A stretch of 64,000 nt of DNA from positions 141,087 to 205,086 of the forward strand of contig MKUU01000044.1 of assembly GCA_001898705.1 (NCBI GenBank), written 5' to 3'. Positions 17,988 through 28,219 of this stretch are shown here, in pieces. Both the position numbers and the translations under genes were made by a program. The notes below the pieces were generated by a model. That model did not search any database. It worked only from the letters and a program-made list of their open reading frames with translations, and was not told the origin of the DNA. The stretch's first letter is position 1, and each line of letters starts with the position of its first letter. This DNA is from Caedibacter sp. 38-128 (GTDB lineage Bacteria > Pseudomonadota > Alphaproteobacteria > Caedimonadales > Caedimonadaceae).

Positions 17988-18931
17988 TCAGATACCCTTC
18001 TCCAAAATTGTTCTAACGCCTCGAGAACACTTTCCACTGTTAAGTTTGTCATTAAACTGCCTTGCTCCCCAGCTTGTTGTCGTTTCTTAAGAATTTCATA
18101 AGATTCTGGTGTACGAACATAGCCTGTTTTGTATCCATAAGGGGCATAATGTTGATCAAGACTGGGCCCAAAAAGCCCGAAGGTAGGAATCCCAGTGGCT
18201 GCGGCTAAATGCATCAATCCAGAATCATTTCCAATAAAAAGACGACACTGCGAAAAAAAAGCCCCTATATCTAAAAGCTCAAAATTACCAGCACAATCGA
18301 TGAGCTGCTCAGATGGGATTTGTGCGAGAAAATCCTTAATTCTCGAGCGTTCTTGAGGAGCAGAGAAAACAGCAACACGTGCTTTTGGTAGAATTCCTCC
18401 CTCCTTGGTTATGTCGCCTATTAATTTCAAGAAATATTCATGAGGCCACTCTTTTCCTATCCAATTTGCTGTTGGCGCAAGAGCAATCATAGGTCGGCCA
18501 TCCTCAAAATAAGGCTTGAGTTTTTGAATTCGTTCTTTAGCAAAATAGATACGAGGATAAGGGACTGGGTTTACACCTGCCATTGCCGCTAATTGTTCAA
18601 CTCGATGATTCAATGTGGTGGTAGAACGCCATATAAACCGTTGCTTCGCTCTCACACAATAAGCAATTGCCGAGCCTCTGACATCCACAACAATATCCCA
18701 CGAATCACGTACAACTTTTTCCCAAAGAGAAAACCAATGTCCTAAAAAAGGTTTCCGCTTAAGAATAATAAGTTCCTGTAATCCAGGCCATTCTCTAAAA
18801 AGAGGCGCGGGAATTGCCCCACAAGCAACGGTAAGTTCAACTTGAGCATTACGTTGCCCTAAAGCATCTAAAATCCCCGTTGATAAGATTGCATCGCCCA
18901 ATCGATTTGAGGTAATAAACAATATCTTCAT
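17984..18931 (-). CDS. Glycosyltransferase family 9 (heptosyltransferase-like)
   Basis: Protein of about 315 residues. ADP-heptose:LPS heptosyltransferase features: FITSNRLGDAILSTGILDAL at the N-terminus and the donor-binding motif GNDSGLMHLAAATGIPTFGLFGPS near the C-terminus. The family adds heptose to the inner core of LPS. I prefer the ATG at 18931; a GTG two codons earlier is also possible. It is translationally coupled to the following GT4 gene. Confidence 0.9.
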   Translation of the reverse strand: MKILFITSNRLGDAILSTGILDALGQRNAQVELTVACGAIPAPLFREWPGLQELIILKRKPFLGHWFSLWEKVVRDSWDIVVDVRGSAIAYCVRAKQRFIWRSTTTLNHRVEQLAAMAGVNPVPYPRIYFAKERIQKLKPYFEDGRPMIALAPTANWIGKEWPHEYFLKLIGDITKEGGILPKARVAVFSAPQERSRIKDFLAQIPSEQLIDCAGNFELLDIGAFFSQCRLFIGNDSGLMHLAAATGIPTFGLFGPSLDQHYAPYGYKTGYVRTPESYEILKKRQQAGEQGSLMTNLTVESVLEALEQFWRRVSE

Positions 18932-19044
18932 AACCACTTTATAATGCTTTGATATTTCTCTGTACAGACTAAAGGTTATCCAAATTAAGCAAGATTGACA
19001 GACGCCATATTTGAGGTTAAAAAAAGAAAAATAAGGGGAGATCT

Positions 19045-19419
19045 ATGCGGAAGTTTATTTTTATCATTGCGTTTGGGGCTAGTTTTTTTGGCCATAAAGA
19101 AAGCTATAGCTATAAAAGTCAACTGACCTGCCAAAATCTTAGTAATAATCTTAATCAACTACTGATAGACTTTCCCGATGGCCGTATTCGAAGATACTGT
19201 AATGCCGCCGAACTTTCATGTGAACGTTTTAAGCAACTAAAAACTCTAGAAGATGCCATACAAAAAGAAACCCCAAAGAATAAAGAGGCGCTCACTGCAC
19301 TTTTTCACGCACTTTCACCCAACATTACAAGCCAGATTGCATTAGATTTAGATGTGTGTGAATTGGCCTTATTTAGTCTTTTTCCCGATCAATACAAACA
19401 AAAATTTTTAGCAGATTAA
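19045..19419 (+). CDS. Small exported hypothetical protein
   Basis: A 124-residue protein with an N-terminal hydrophobic signal (about residues 1-18). The mature part has four cysteines (LTCQN, RYCNAAELSCERF, DVCELAL), enough for two disulphides, and is predicted helical. AAGGGGAGATCT precedes the ATG. No family was recognised. It is divergent from the glycosyltransferase operon. Confidence 0.68.
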   Translation: MRKFIFIIAFGASFFGHKESYSYKSQLTCQNLSNNLNQLLIDFPDGRIRRYCNAAELSCERFKQLKTLEDAIQKETPKNKEALTALFHALSPNITSQIALDLDVCELALFSLFPDQYKQKFLAD

Positions 19420-19593
19420 CTGCACTCATTTGGCGTAAGCAAACCTAATTTGATAACAGGATTATATTTCAGAAAAATTGAATAAAAGTAACTCATTTTC
19501 TGAAATAATTCCTTAATCCCTCAGCCAAACAATCGACATTTTGATATGAACCAGCTATATTTTAAGATTAATGAAATAGATGGATATAGCAAC

Positions 19594-20496
19594 ATGCGTT
19601 CTTGGTTAAAAGTATTAATATTTTTTCTTTTTATTCCTTATAAGGGTATCACAGCGCCCCATATTCTTGTTACGCTTCCCCCCCTCCATTCACTCGTGGC
19701 AGGCGTTATGAAAGATGTGGCCATTCCCACCCTTCTCTTAGATGGCCTCGTTTCACCTCACCACTATGCATTAAAACCTTCCGATCGACGTAAAATTGAG
19801 AATACTGACCTGCTTATATGGATTGGGCCTAATTATGAATTTTTTTTAGAAAAACCTCTAGAACAGAGCTCTACAAAAACGATTCAATTAAATGAAATGC
19901 CTGATCTTATTCAATTACCTATACGATCGAATGATTGCCCAACGTGCTCTCATTCGCATGGGGCCGAATCTCATACTATGGATCCACACTTATGGTTAAC
20001 CCCTATCAACGCGCAAAAAATTGTTGAGATCGTTGCAGATAAATTATCTCAACTTGATCCTCAAAATGCTTCTTATTATAAAAAAAATGCGACCGTTTTG
20101 ATTTCAAAGCTCGCTCTTCTCCATCAAGAATTAACTGAAAAGTTAACCCCTGTAAAAAATTACCCTTTTTTAGTGTATCATGATGGTTATCAATATTTTG
20201 AAAAAGCTTATCAACTTACAGGTCTAGGTGCGTTAACGCTGGATCCTGAAATTCCAATTAGCGTGCAAAGGCTTAAAACTTTAGAAGCACAAATAAAACT
20301 TAAAAATGTGCGTTGCATCTTTGGAGAAACACAATTTTATCCTCCCCTCATCAAAACATTATCTGACGCGACAAGAATTAAAACTGGAAAACTAGATCCT
20401 TTTGGAACAATTTTTCCTCCTGATGACACTCTTTATTTTAAAATGATGCACCAACTTGCCGACACTTTTATAGTATGTCTTAAGAGTTTAGAATAA
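19594..20496 (+). CDS. znuA: Periplasmic zinc-binding protein (ZnuA-like)
   Basis: Solute-binding protein of a zinc/manganese ABC importer (cluster A-I), about 300 residues. Metal-ligand regions: [19 protein letters not shown] and [10 protein letters not shown] His-rich loop ([10 protein letters not shown]) between the first two is typical of ZnuA. The signal peptide begins at the ATG at 19594; a start at 19546 would add 16 hydrophilic residues. The permease and ATPase genes are not next to it: nadK follows after one base. No clear Zur operator was seen. Confidence 0.87.
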   Translation: MRSWLKVLIFFLFIPYKGITAPHILVTLPPLHSLVAGVMKDVAIPTLLLDGLVSPHHYALKPSDRRKIENTDLLIWIGPNYEFFLEKPLEQSSTKTIQLNEMPDLIQLPIRSNDCPTCSHSHGAESHTMDPHLWLTPINAQKIVEIVADKLSQLDPQNASYYKKNATVLISKLALLHQELTEKLTPVKNYPFLVYHDGYQYFEKAYQLTGLGALTLDPEIPISVQRLKTLEAQIKLKNVRCIFGETQFYPPLIKTLSDATRIKTGKLDPFGTIFPPDDTLYFKMMHQLADTFIVCLKSLE

Positions 20497-20497
20497 T

Positions 20498-21256
20498 ATG
20501 AAAATTGCATTCGTTGCCAGCTCTCACCCCGAAGCTCAAAAATCTCTCTTAACTCTCAAAGAACGCTATGCTTTTGTTTCTGCCGACCAAGCCGATATTA
20601 TTATCGCCCTTGGAGGTGACGGTTTTATGCTTCATGTGCTTCAATCCACCCTCAATCGCAATGTATCTGTTTTCGGCATGAATTTTGGCAGTGTCGGATT
20701 TCTGATGAACAATTATAGCCCTCAAAATCTTGAAGAGCGTCTCAAAAAAGCAAAAACTATCCAGCTTCACCCCCTTCACATGCGTGTCATCACCATGCAA
20801 AATGTCAGTTACGAAGCGCTGGCAATTAATGAAGTTTCTCTTTTAAGGCAGACTTACCAAGCTGCTAAACTACGTATTTTTATTGACGATATTGAGCGAC
20901 TCAATGAAATGGTTTGTGACGGTGTTTTGATTGCTACACCTGCAGGCAGCACAGCCTATAATCTCTCTGCTCATGGTCCGATTATTCCTTTAAGTGCCAA
21001 ACTTTTAGCTCTCACTCCTATCAGTCCTTTTAGACCGCGACGTTGGCGAGGTGCCTTACTCCCTCATACAACAAGAGTACGATTTGAAGTATTAGATCCT
21101 CAAAAACGCCCTGTAAGCGCCGTTGCAGATTCAACGGAAATCCGTGATGCACAATGGGTTGAGATCTATGAAGATGCTTCCAAACATTTTACTCTTTTAT
21201 TTGATGAAAATCATGGATTCGAAGAACGCGTCATCCAAGAGCAGTTCCAAGTCTAA
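20498..21256 (+). CDS. nadK: NAD kinase
   Basis: Phosphorylates NAD to NADP. The 252-residue protein has the GGDG motif ([14 protein letters not shown]), the NE-containing segment INEVSLL and the glycine-rich [20 protein letters not shown], all diagnostic. It belongs to the compact alphaproteobacterial form. It starts one base after znuA and its 3' end nearly abuts the convergent gshA. Confidence 0.95.
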   Translation: MKIAFVASSHPEAQKSLLTLKERYAFVSADQADIIIALGGDGFMLHVLQSTLNRNVSVFGMNFGSVGFLMNNYSPQNLEERLKKAKTIQLHPLHMRVITMQNVSYEALAINEVSLLRQTYQAAKLRIFIDDIERLNEMVCDGVLIATPAGSTAYNLSAHGPIIPLSAKLLALTPISPFRPRRWRGALLPHTTRVRFEVLDPQKRPVSAVADSTEIRDAQWVEIYEDASKHFTLLFDENHGFEERVIQEQFQV

Positions 21257-21259
21257 AAT

Positions 21260-22570
21260 CTAAAAAGTATGAGCTTGGATAAAAGCTTCTAAATTTTGCG
21301 TTTCTTCAGCATCAAAGGAAATTAACCGCTCTTCCAAGTAGGCCAAATAATTCGTTTCATCTAATCCTTTGGAATCCTTAAAATTGCGGCACTTCAACCC
21401 TTTTTGAGAAATTTTTAAAAATTGCTGCCCCCACTCTCTTAGTTTTCTTTGTTGAAAATCGGCATTAAGACCTAATCGAGGCACTGTATAATAAAGATTT
21501 TTTAAATCATCATAAGTCCAATTTTTGATGATATCGTAGACTTCTTGTAAATTGTCTTTGTCATAAAGCAACCCCACCCAAAAAGCAGGCAAAGCAAGAA
21601 CATGACGCGATGTCCCAGCATCAGTCCCTCGAAGCTCTAAATAACGTTTCAGTCTAACCTCAGGAAATAATGTGCTTAAATGATCTTCCCAATCCTTGAG
21701 TGTGGGCAACTCACCCGGCAAAATTGATAATTTCCCTTGTAGAAAATCATAAAAAGACAAACCTAATGCTGAAATATAGATGTCATCTCGTTTTACAAAA
21801 TACATAGGAACACTTAGTGCATAGTCCACATATTTTTCAAAATTAAAGCTTGGTTCAAAGACAAAAGGCAACAGTCCGCATCGATCAGGGTCCGTGTCTT
21901 GCCAAATAGCCGCCCGATAACTTGCATAGCCACTATCTTTCCCCTCTTTAACAGAAGAATTAGCAAAAAGAGCTGTTGCTAAAGGCTGTAGCGCCATAGC
22001 AACCTTGAACTTGAGGGCCATGTCTTCTTCAGAGGAAAAATCTAGATTAACCTGGACCGTACACGTCGCGGTCATCATGTCTAAGCCATGTACCCCTTTT
22101 GTGGGCATATATTGCCGCATAAGACGATAACGTTCTTTAGGCATCCAAGGAATATGGTTTCGATTAGAAATAGGATCAACGCCTAACCCCACAATGCGAA
22201 TTCCTAAAGTATGGGCAACACATTTAAGCTCAAATAGGTGGCTATCTAGCTCATCTCTTATCTCGTGAATGGTTGTAAGGGGTGCCCCAGAGAGTTCAAA
22301 TTGACCACCAGGCTCAAGAGAAATACTTGCATTTCCCCTTTGAAGACCTATAAGCTTCGTATGCTCCAAAATTGGTTGCCATCCAAAAGATTGCAACTGA
22401 GTTAAAATTTCCTCAATTCCTTTTTCATAAGAAACTCGCGCACATGATTGCTGATCAAATAATAGTTTTTCATGTTCAGTACCAATACGCCATTGGGTTT
22501 CTGGCTTATTTCCTTGAACAAAATAATTAATAAGATCATTTTTTGATTGGATGAAGGGAGTATCGATCAT
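21260..22570 (-). CDS. gshA: Glutamate-cysteine ligase, plant/alphaproteobacterial type
   Basis: First step of glutathione synthesis: ATP-dependent joining of glutamate and cysteine. The 436-residue protein shows the GCS2 signatures IGTEHEKLLFD, ISLEPGGQFELSGAPLTTIHE and MTATCTVQVNLDFSSE, as in plant and alphaproteobacterial enzymes rather than E. coli GshA. The ATG at 22570 has TAGGA at 7 bases; a GTG one codon earlier lacks this spacing. It is divergent from rpmF. Confidence 0.93.
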   Translation of the reverse strand: MIDTPFIQSKNDLINYFVQGNKPETQWRIGTEHEKLLFDQQSCARVSYEKGIEEILTQLQSFGWQPILEHTKLIGLQRGNASISLEPGGQFELSGAPLTTIHEIRDELDSHLFELKCVAHTLGIRIVGLGVDPISNRNHIPWMPKERYRLMRQYMPTKGVHGLDMMTATCTVQVNLDFSSEEDMALKFKVAMALQPLATALFANSSVKEGKDSGYASYRAAIWQDTDPDRCGLLPFVFEPSFNFEKYVDYALSVPMYFVKRDDIYISALGLSFYDFLQGKLSILPGELPTLKDWEDHLSTLFPEVRLKRYLELRGTDAGTSRHVLALPAFWVGLLYDKDNLQEVYDIIKNWTYDDLKNLYYTVPRLGLNADFQQRKLREWGQQFLKISQKGLKCRNFKDSKGLDETNYLAYLEERLISFDAEETQNLEAFIQAHTF

Positions 22571-22711
22571 CACTATTTCCTAATAATTTAAAGAAAAATA
22601 ACATTTTTTTTATACATAATACTAGAACCTCTTTTCTTTTTCATTTCTCTTGCTGTTTGAATAAAATTCGGGTAGGTTCTGCATCAGAAATATTAACAGA
22701 TAGGTTGAAAC

Positions 22712-22891
22712 ATGGCTGTCCCTAAGAGAAAAGTTTCTAAATCTCGTCGCGATATGCGTCGTTCACATCACGCACTTCCTCAAATACGTTCTGGTGAGTG
22801 TACAAATTGTGGTGAACGGAAGTTATCTCATCATATGTGCTCTAAATGTGGCCACTATCGTGGTCGAATGATCCTTGATATTAAAGTTTAA
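22712..22891 (+). CDS. rpmF: 50S ribosomal protein L32
   Basis: A 59-residue protein beginning [17 protein letters not shown], the conserved L32 N-terminus, with CTNCGE and CSKCGHYRG forming the zinc ribbon found in many but not all L32 proteins. It heads the widespread rpmF-plsX-fabH arrangement. A possible promoter is TTGCTG with TAGGTT 17 bases later, at about 22663-22691. Confidence 0.97.
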   Translation: MAVPKRKVSKSRRDMRRSHHALPQIRSGECTNCGERKLSHHMCSKCGHYRGRMILDIKV

Positions 22892-22941
22892 GCGTTTTTT
22901 TCGCTCAGATTTTTCTTAATGATTGATGAAAGGGGCCTAGC

Positions 22942-24003
22942 TTGAGCATTCGTATTGCTATTGATGCAATGGGTGGTGATCAAGCTCCTCATGTTGTCAT
23001 TGAGGGGCTTTCGCGGGTTGCACAAGATTTTACAGATGTTACTTTCCAAATTTACGGAAGTGAAGCAGAAGTTTTACCCCTTTTAAAAGCTCATCTAAAA
23101 TTACAATCTATCTCGACTTTTATTCCGACAACCGAGATTATTACCGCAGATACGAAGCCGAGCGCGGCCGTCAGAGGCTTTAAAGACTCAAGCATGCGAC
23201 AAGCAATTATGGCTGTCCGTGAAGAGCGAGCAGACGGCGTTGTTTCAGCAGGCAATACTGGCGCATATATGGCGCTTGCCAAGATTTTATTGGGTACACT
23301 TGAGGGCATCGATCGACCTGCTATAACTGGCCTGGTTCCTTCAATTGCTGGTCCTAAAGTTATGTTAGATCTAGGTGCTAATGTCGATGTTAATCCTCAA
23401 AATATTATTGAATTTTCCTTGATGGGGGTTGCTTTTGCAAAGATTGTTTTAAATCTGACGAACCCTTCTGTAGGACTTCTTAATATTGGCTCGGAAGAGC
23501 TTAAAGGAAATGCTGTTCTGCAAGTTGCCCAACAAATGTTACGTTCGACTAAATGCCTTGAAAATTATTATGGCTTCATTGAAGGAGACGATATTTCAAA
23601 AGGAACAGTTGATGTGATTATTGCAGATGGATTCATGGGCAATATCTCCTTAAAAACCATGGAAGGCACAGCACGATTGATGACTTATTTTTTGCGTCAG
23701 GCCTTAGATCAATCTTTCCTTTCTAAGGTCGGTGCTTTGCTTGCTAAACCAGCCTTGCGGTATGTAAAAAACAAACTTGATCCTAGTAAATATAATGGCG
23801 CCCCTTTCTTGGGCCTTAAAGGAATTGCTGTTAAAAGTCATGGCGGAACAGATACCTCTGGGTTCTACAATGCCGTTACTGTCGCTGCAGATATGATTCG
23901 AAAAAATATTAATCAAAATATTAGCGCCATGATTCTTGAATTTTCGCAAAAATTAAAAGAGGATGAGACTCTACCAGATTCCAACCCTGGAGGAGTTGCC
24001 TAA
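22942..24003 (+). CDS. plsX: Phosphate acyltransferase PlsX
   Basis: Converts acyl-ACP to acyl-phosphate for phospholipid synthesis. The 353-residue protein has IAIDAMGGDQAPHVV at the N-terminus, then VSAGNTGAYMALAKI and the C-terminal KSHGGTDTSGF. The start is TTG at 22942, preceded by AAGGGG; no in-frame ATG gives the conserved N-terminus. It lies 50 bases after rpmF and is followed within two bases by fabH. Confidence 0.96.
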   Translation: MSIRIAIDAMGGDQAPHVVIEGLSRVAQDFTDVTFQIYGSEAEVLPLLKAHLKLQSISTFIPTTEIITADTKPSAAVRGFKDSSMRQAIMAVREERADGVVSAGNTGAYMALAKILLGTLEGIDRPAITGLVPSIAGPKVMLDLGANVDVNPQNIIEFSLMGVAFAKIVLNLTNPSVGLLNIGSEELKGNAVLQVAQQMLRSTKCLENYYGFIEGDDISKGTVDVIIADGFMGNISLKTMEGTARLMTYFLRQALDQSFLSKVGALLAKPALRYVKNKLDPSKYNGAPFLGLKGIAVKSHGGTDTSGFYNAVTVAADMIRKNINQNISAMILEFSQKLKEDETLPDSNPGGVA

Positions 24004-24004
24004 G

Positions 24005-24988
24005 ATGATTCATCCTGGACAGTGGCGATCTGTTATCACTGGGGTAGGAGGCTACCTCCCTCACCATATTTTAACAAATTATGATTTTGCGAAAATTGTT
24101 GATACCTCGCATGAATGGATTGTTGAGCGCACAGGCATTCATCAACGACATTTTGCTGAAAAAGATGAATTAACCTCGCATCTTTGTGCCAAGGCGGCGC
24201 AATGTGCCCTCCAAAATGCTGGAAAGGATATCCAAGAGGTTGATCTTATCGTCGTGGCAACAGCATCACCTGATTTAACTTTCCCCTCCACAGCAGCCCT
24301 CACGCAAAAACTCCTTAATAATACCAAAGCCTTAGCTTTTGATGTTGCTGGAGTCTGTGCAGGCTTTCTTCTTGCTTTACAAGTTGCCGATAACTTTCTG
24401 CGTTTAGGACAAGCAAAAACTGCCCTTGTAATTGGTGGTGAAACCTTTAGTAAGCTTCTTGATATGGAAGATCGCCGAACCAACGTTTTGTTTGGCGATG
24501 GTGCGGGCGCTATTGTGCTTGAAGGCATGTCCCCAGAACAGGCAGGGAATCGGGGAGTGTTTGGGGTACATCTTCAAACAGCGGGACAATTCAGTGATAT
24601 CCTTTATACTGATGGTGGCCCTTCTCTGACGGGGCAAGCAGGAAAAATTAGAATGTCAGGACAAGAAGTTTACAAACACGCTGTTATGAAATTAACAGAG
24701 TCGGCAGTTAAAATCTTAGCTGAGTACAATATCGCCATTGATGACATTGATTGGTTTATTCCACATCAAGCAAACGTCCGTATTATTGAATCAGTCGCTC
24801 AACGTCTAAACTTACCTCTTGAAAAAGTTATCGTAACTGTTGATAAGCATGCCAACACTTCTGCAGCTTCTATTCCTTTAGCCCTTTGGACAGCTGTTCA
24901 AGATGGTCGCGTGAAGCCCGGCGACCTTATTCTTCACGAGGCTATTGGTGGTGGCCTTATCTGGGGCTCAGCTTTAGTAAGGTACTAA
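24005..24988 (+). CDS. fabH: 3-oxoacyl-ACP synthase III
   Basis: Starts fatty-acid synthesis by condensing acetyl-CoA with malonyl-ACP. The 327-residue protein has the full catalytic triad: Cys in DVAGVCAGFLLAL, His in FIPHQANVRI and Asn in DKHANTSAASIPLAL. The ATG at 24005 follows GGAGGAG, and the 3' end of plsX provides this ribosome site. The ihfA gene often found next is absent; a convergent CPBP gene follows instead. Confidence 0.96.
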   Translation: MIHPGQWRSVITGVGGYLPHHILTNYDFAKIVDTSHEWIVERTGIHQRHFAEKDELTSHLCAKAAQCALQNAGKDIQEVDLIVVATASPDLTFPSTAALTQKLLNNTKALAFDVAGVCAGFLLALQVADNFLRLGQAKTALVIGGETFSKLLDMEDRRTNVLFGDGAGAIVLEGMSPEQAGNRGVFGVHLQTAGQFSDILYTDGGPSLTGQAGKIRMSGQEVYKHAVMKLTESAVKILAEYNIAIDDIDWFIPHQANVRIIESVAQRLNLPLEKVIVTVDKHANTSAASIPLALWTAVQDGRVKPGDLILHEAIGGGLIWGSALVRY

Positions 24989-25072
24989 AATACTAAGTTT
25001 ATGCTTGGGTCATTCAGTGAAACTCATTAGCTACCTTCTACATTAAATGACACTCTTGAAATCTAGAAGTTT

Positions 25073-25092
25073 GGGTAAAAACTCTTTTACCC
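25073..25092. terminator. Terminator-like hairpin between convergent genes
   Basis: GGGTAAAA and TTTTACCC form a perfect 8 bp stem with a four-base loop. It overlaps the last bases of the CPBP gene and lies 85 bases after fabH. There is no strong T run, so the assignment is tentative. Confidence 0.4.
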
Positions 25093-25968
25093 CCGCATCA
25101 ATGACGGATAACTAAAAGCCACGATATGAATTAAATTCACTAAGAAATGCACTACTATCGAAGACTCAAGCCGATGACTGCGCATAAACACATAGCCATA
25201 AACACCCCCCGCAAGGGTTGAAAGCAGAATATAAGGTATCCCACCTGTATAGTGGGAAGCCCCAAAAATAACAGCCGCTAAAACAACAGCAAGCCATTTC
25301 CCGCCCTTATAAGGCGAGAACGCTTTGATTAGCTCTTTTTGAATGAAACCCCGATAAAAAACTTCTTCCATAACACAAACTAACAAAAGGTTTGTTGGAA
25401 TCCACCACCACAAAATAGAAGGTAACTTAAGATCTATACGGATATAGTGCATGGCAAAGGCCGTTCCCAATAAAAGAGCGCAAACGACAAGCAAAGGTAA
25501 AGGAAGAACTCGCAAGGATATTTTCCATTCCTTAAACGACCTATTTAACGAAGAATAAAAGAGAAGTAAGATAGAACCAACCATCACTTTATCAACATTA
25601 ACATAACTAGAATAAGGCGTAGAATTCGGACTTACTTGAAATTTATCAACAATCATAAAATTGTGAAACCCTGGGATAAAATGGAGGTAAATGGCGAAAA
25701 TAAAGACTGCTAAGCTCACCCCTAGCACACCTTTAGAAAGAGACTTGGCTCTATAATAGGTTGAGAGCATCAGTGCAATCAGCAATAAATATATAAAACC
25801 AAATCCCTCTGCGTATTGATACCAATAAGCTAAACCACAACTTAAAGCATAACCTAGATAAGATATCCAACGAGGAGCAATCCAACATGATACTATGGTC
25901 ATTGTAAGCGTGCAGAAGAATAAAAGCTGAACATTTCCCATTAAGGACGTTGCCATTATAAAATCCAT
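25087..25968 (-). CDS. CPBP family intramembrane metalloprotease
   Basis: A 293-residue polytopic membrane protein with about eight hydrophobic segments. The Abi/CAAX-protease motifs are intact: EEVFYRG (motif 1), FGASHYTGG (motif 2, His) and HFLVNLIH (motif 3). Bacterial members are often linked to bacteriocin self-immunity or protein processing; the substrate here is unknown. AGGGGAAATAAG precedes the ATG. It forms a single-gene unit. Confidence 0.87.
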   Translation of the reverse strand: MDFIMATSLMGNVQLLFFCTLTMTIVSCWIAPRWISYLGYALSCGLAYWYQYAEGFGFIYLLLIALMLSTYYRAKSLSKGVLGVSLAVFIFAIYLHFIPGFHNFMIVDKFQVSPNSTPYSSYVNVDKVMVGSILLLFYSSLNRSFKEWKISLRVLPLPLLVVCALLLGTAFAMHYIRIDLKLPSILWWWIPTNLLLVCVMEEVFYRGFIQKELIKAFSPYKGGKWLAVVLAAVIFGASHYTGGIPYILLSTLAGGVYGYVFMRSHRLESSIVVHFLVNLIHIVAFSYPSLMRG

Positions 25969-26199
25969 CTTATTTCCCCTAGAAGATCTTAAGAATTAAT
26001 TTTCTTAGTATGCTGCCATATATATTTTATAAGATCAATATGGAGACAATAAAATTAAGAATTCAAACACAATCAAAGTAAAAAATAATCTTTTATTTAA
26101 CAACAAAAGCTTCATATTAACTATTTATTAGAATATTTCATTTTAAACTAAGGATATAAAAATAAAACAACAATAGAGACTACAAAGGCAATACAACAA

Positions 26200-27696
26200 A
26201 TGTCAGAACTTATGTTATCAAAAAAGCCTTCTGTCTTTAGCATCTTAGATAATCTTTTACTGAATAAATATGATTTTCCCTTAGCTGCGTATTCCATCGG
26301 TAAGGATGTCTCCCTCCTAAATAAAACCCTATCTCAATCAGGTCTAGAAAAGCCTGCTCACCATAACTCCACCTCTTTGCTTAAAGGCAACATTTTAATT
26401 GTTGGGGAACCCATGATAGAACGTGATTTAATTGCTAACTCACTTACACAAGGGGGCCATAAGCTATTTATAGCCTCAACCTTAGAAGAAGCTCTTGATG
26501 TCTTATCCAAGCAGATGATCGATCTGATTATCAACAATTTTCAAGCATCTATTCATCTGCTTGAGTTTATAAAAAGCGTAAAATCTCAAAGCTCATTTTC
26601 TCATATCCCTCTTTTAATTGCTTCCTCAACTCAAGAAAAAGTGTCCCAAAGCCTTATGCTTGGAGCAGAAGATTTCTTTGTCCCTACTTTAGAACCTGCC
26701 CTTCTGCAACTTCGCACTCATATATGGCTTAAAAATAAAGCCCATCAAAATTTTCGCGTCGAAAACCTCCTCGAAATCCGCGCGAGACTTTCCCTTTTAA
26801 AAGAAGCGGTTGAATGCGTCGATGATGGGTTTGCAATTTTTGATCCTCATGATCAACTTATTCTATGCAATCAAAATTTTCGAAATATTTATAGCCTTCA
26901 AGAATCTGAAATCAAACAAGGCCTTAATTATCAAAAGTTATTAGAAATCAACTATAAACGTGGTATCTATCTTCTTAATAGTCGCAGATCAGCAAAGCAG
27001 CATGTTGACCTAGATCATAAGTATTTCGCTTGGCTTTCTAAACGTCTTAAAACCCATACCATGCCTTACAAGCCCTATATCGATAAACTTACAAATGGCC
27101 ATTATATTGAAATTACTGAAAAAAAGCTGCCTGAAGGAGGTACAATCGCCATCTATAAGGATGTTACTGAGCAGCTTCAATATGAAAATGAAATACAATA
27201 CCTTGCCACACACGATATTCTTACAGGACTTTCTAATCGAGTTCTGTTTAAACAAGCCCTTGAAAATATTCTTGTCAAGACTCAAAGAAAACCTTTGAAA
27301 TTTGCCGTTATTTATATTGACCTGGACGGATTCAAAAGTATCAATGATACGTTTGGACATGCCTATGGCGACCATTTATTAATTGAAATTAGCAAACGAC
27401 TTCAGAAGTGCCTTCGTAAATCCGACCTTATTGCACGCTTAGGCGGAGATGAATTTAGTATCCTACTAAAAACAGTAAAAAATCACTCCACCCTAGAAAA
27501 TTTGATTCGCCGCATTCAAAAAAGCATTTGTATTCCGATTAAATATGATGGAAAGACTATGGAGATTGGCGCCAGTATTGGTATTTTTTATGGGCCCGCA
27601 CATAACTTAACACCAACATCTTTAATGCTTGCCGCTGACAAAGCCATGTATGAAGCAAAACACGCGGGACGGAATAATTACCGCTTTGCTCAATAA
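26200..27696 (+). CDS. Diguanylate cyclase with degenerate receiver and PAS domains
   Basis: A 498-residue cytoplasmic regulator. Residues about 65-180 resemble a response-regulator receiver domain (GNILIVGEPMIERDLIANSL), but the usual phospho-acceptor Asp is replaced in LIINNFQ. A PAS domain follows (about 195-325; DDGFAIFDPHDQLILCNQNF). The C-terminal GGDEF domain has an intact active site (RLGGDEFSILL, near residue 415) and an RxxD inhibitory site (RKSD) five residues upstream. It should make c-di-GMP with product inhibition, with input probably through PAS. No EAL domain and no membrane segment were seen. Confidence 0.92.
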   Translation: MSELMLSKKPSVFSILDNLLLNKYDFPLAAYSIGKDVSLLNKTLSQSGLEKPAHHNSTSLLKGNILIVGEPMIERDLIANSLTQGGHKLFIASTLEEALDVLSKQMIDLIINNFQASIHLLEFIKSVKSQSSFSHIPLLIASSTQEKVSQSLMLGAEDFFVPTLEPALLQLRTHIWLKNKAHQNFRVENLLEIRARLSLLKEAVECVDDGFAIFDPHDQLILCNQNFRNIYSLQESEIKQGLNYQKLLEINYKRGIYLLNSRRSAKQHVDLDHKYFAWLSKRLKTHTMPYKPYIDKLTNGHYIEITEKKLPEGGTIAIYKDVTEQLQYENEIQYLATHDILTGLSNRVLFKQALENILVKTQRKPLKFAVIYIDLDGFKSINDTFGHAYGDHLLIEISKRLQKCLRKSDLIARLGGDEFSILLKTVKNHSTLENLIRRIQKSICIPIKYDGKTMEIGASIGIFYGPAHNLTPTSLMLAADKAMYEAKHAGRNNYRFAQ

Positions 27697-27793
27697 TTAT
27701 TTCAACCATAGTCTGAAAATTATTTTCGCTTGATTAATAAAAACCTATATAGTAAATATTTATATAATATTTATTTTTACTAAAGAGGCGATT

Positions 27794-28219
27794 ATGTGGT
27801 CAAAATCTTATAGCAACACTTTTAAAAACCTTAAAAAAGAGCGCGTGTGGGCCCTGTGGGAAGACGTAAATAACAGGCATAAATGGGACCTAGACAGCGA
27901 ATATTGTAAGCTCGAAGACTCTTTCGAAGTTGGCGCTAAATTCATCCTTAAACCGATAGGAGCACCTGTTATTCAAATTGAGATTATCGACGTGCGAAAA
28001 AACCATAAGTTTACAGATCGAACTCGTTTTTGGGGGGCGATTATGGATGGCATTCATGAAATGGAAGAGACCAAGGATGGCCTAAAATTAACCACCACCA
28101 TACAAATTTCTGGCCCTTTAAGTTTTCTCTGGCGCAAACTGGTCGCAGACGGAATCGTAAAAACTCTTCCTGAGCAAACAGAGGCACTTGCTGCCCTTGC
28201 GGGTCGCGAAGATGACTAG
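27794..28219 (+). CDS. SRPBCC (polyketide cyclase/START-like) protein
   Basis: A 141-residue protein with the Bet v1/SRPBCC pattern: an early WALWEDVNNRHKWD helix region, a central beta-rich part and a C-terminal helix (LPEQTEALAALA). These domains bind hydrophobic ligands in a deep pocket. It overlaps the following MarR-type regulator by eight bases, so the two probably work together, the regulator controlling or sensing the same ligand. A promoter-like TTGATT with TAAATA lies just upstream. Confidence 0.8.
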   Translation: MWSKSYSNTFKNLKKERVWALWEDVNNRHKWDLDSEYCKLEDSFEVGAKFILKPIGAPVIQIEIIDVRKNHKFTDRTRFWGAIMDGIHEMEETKDGLKLTTTIQISGPLSFLWRKLVADGIVKTLPEQTEALAALAGREDD

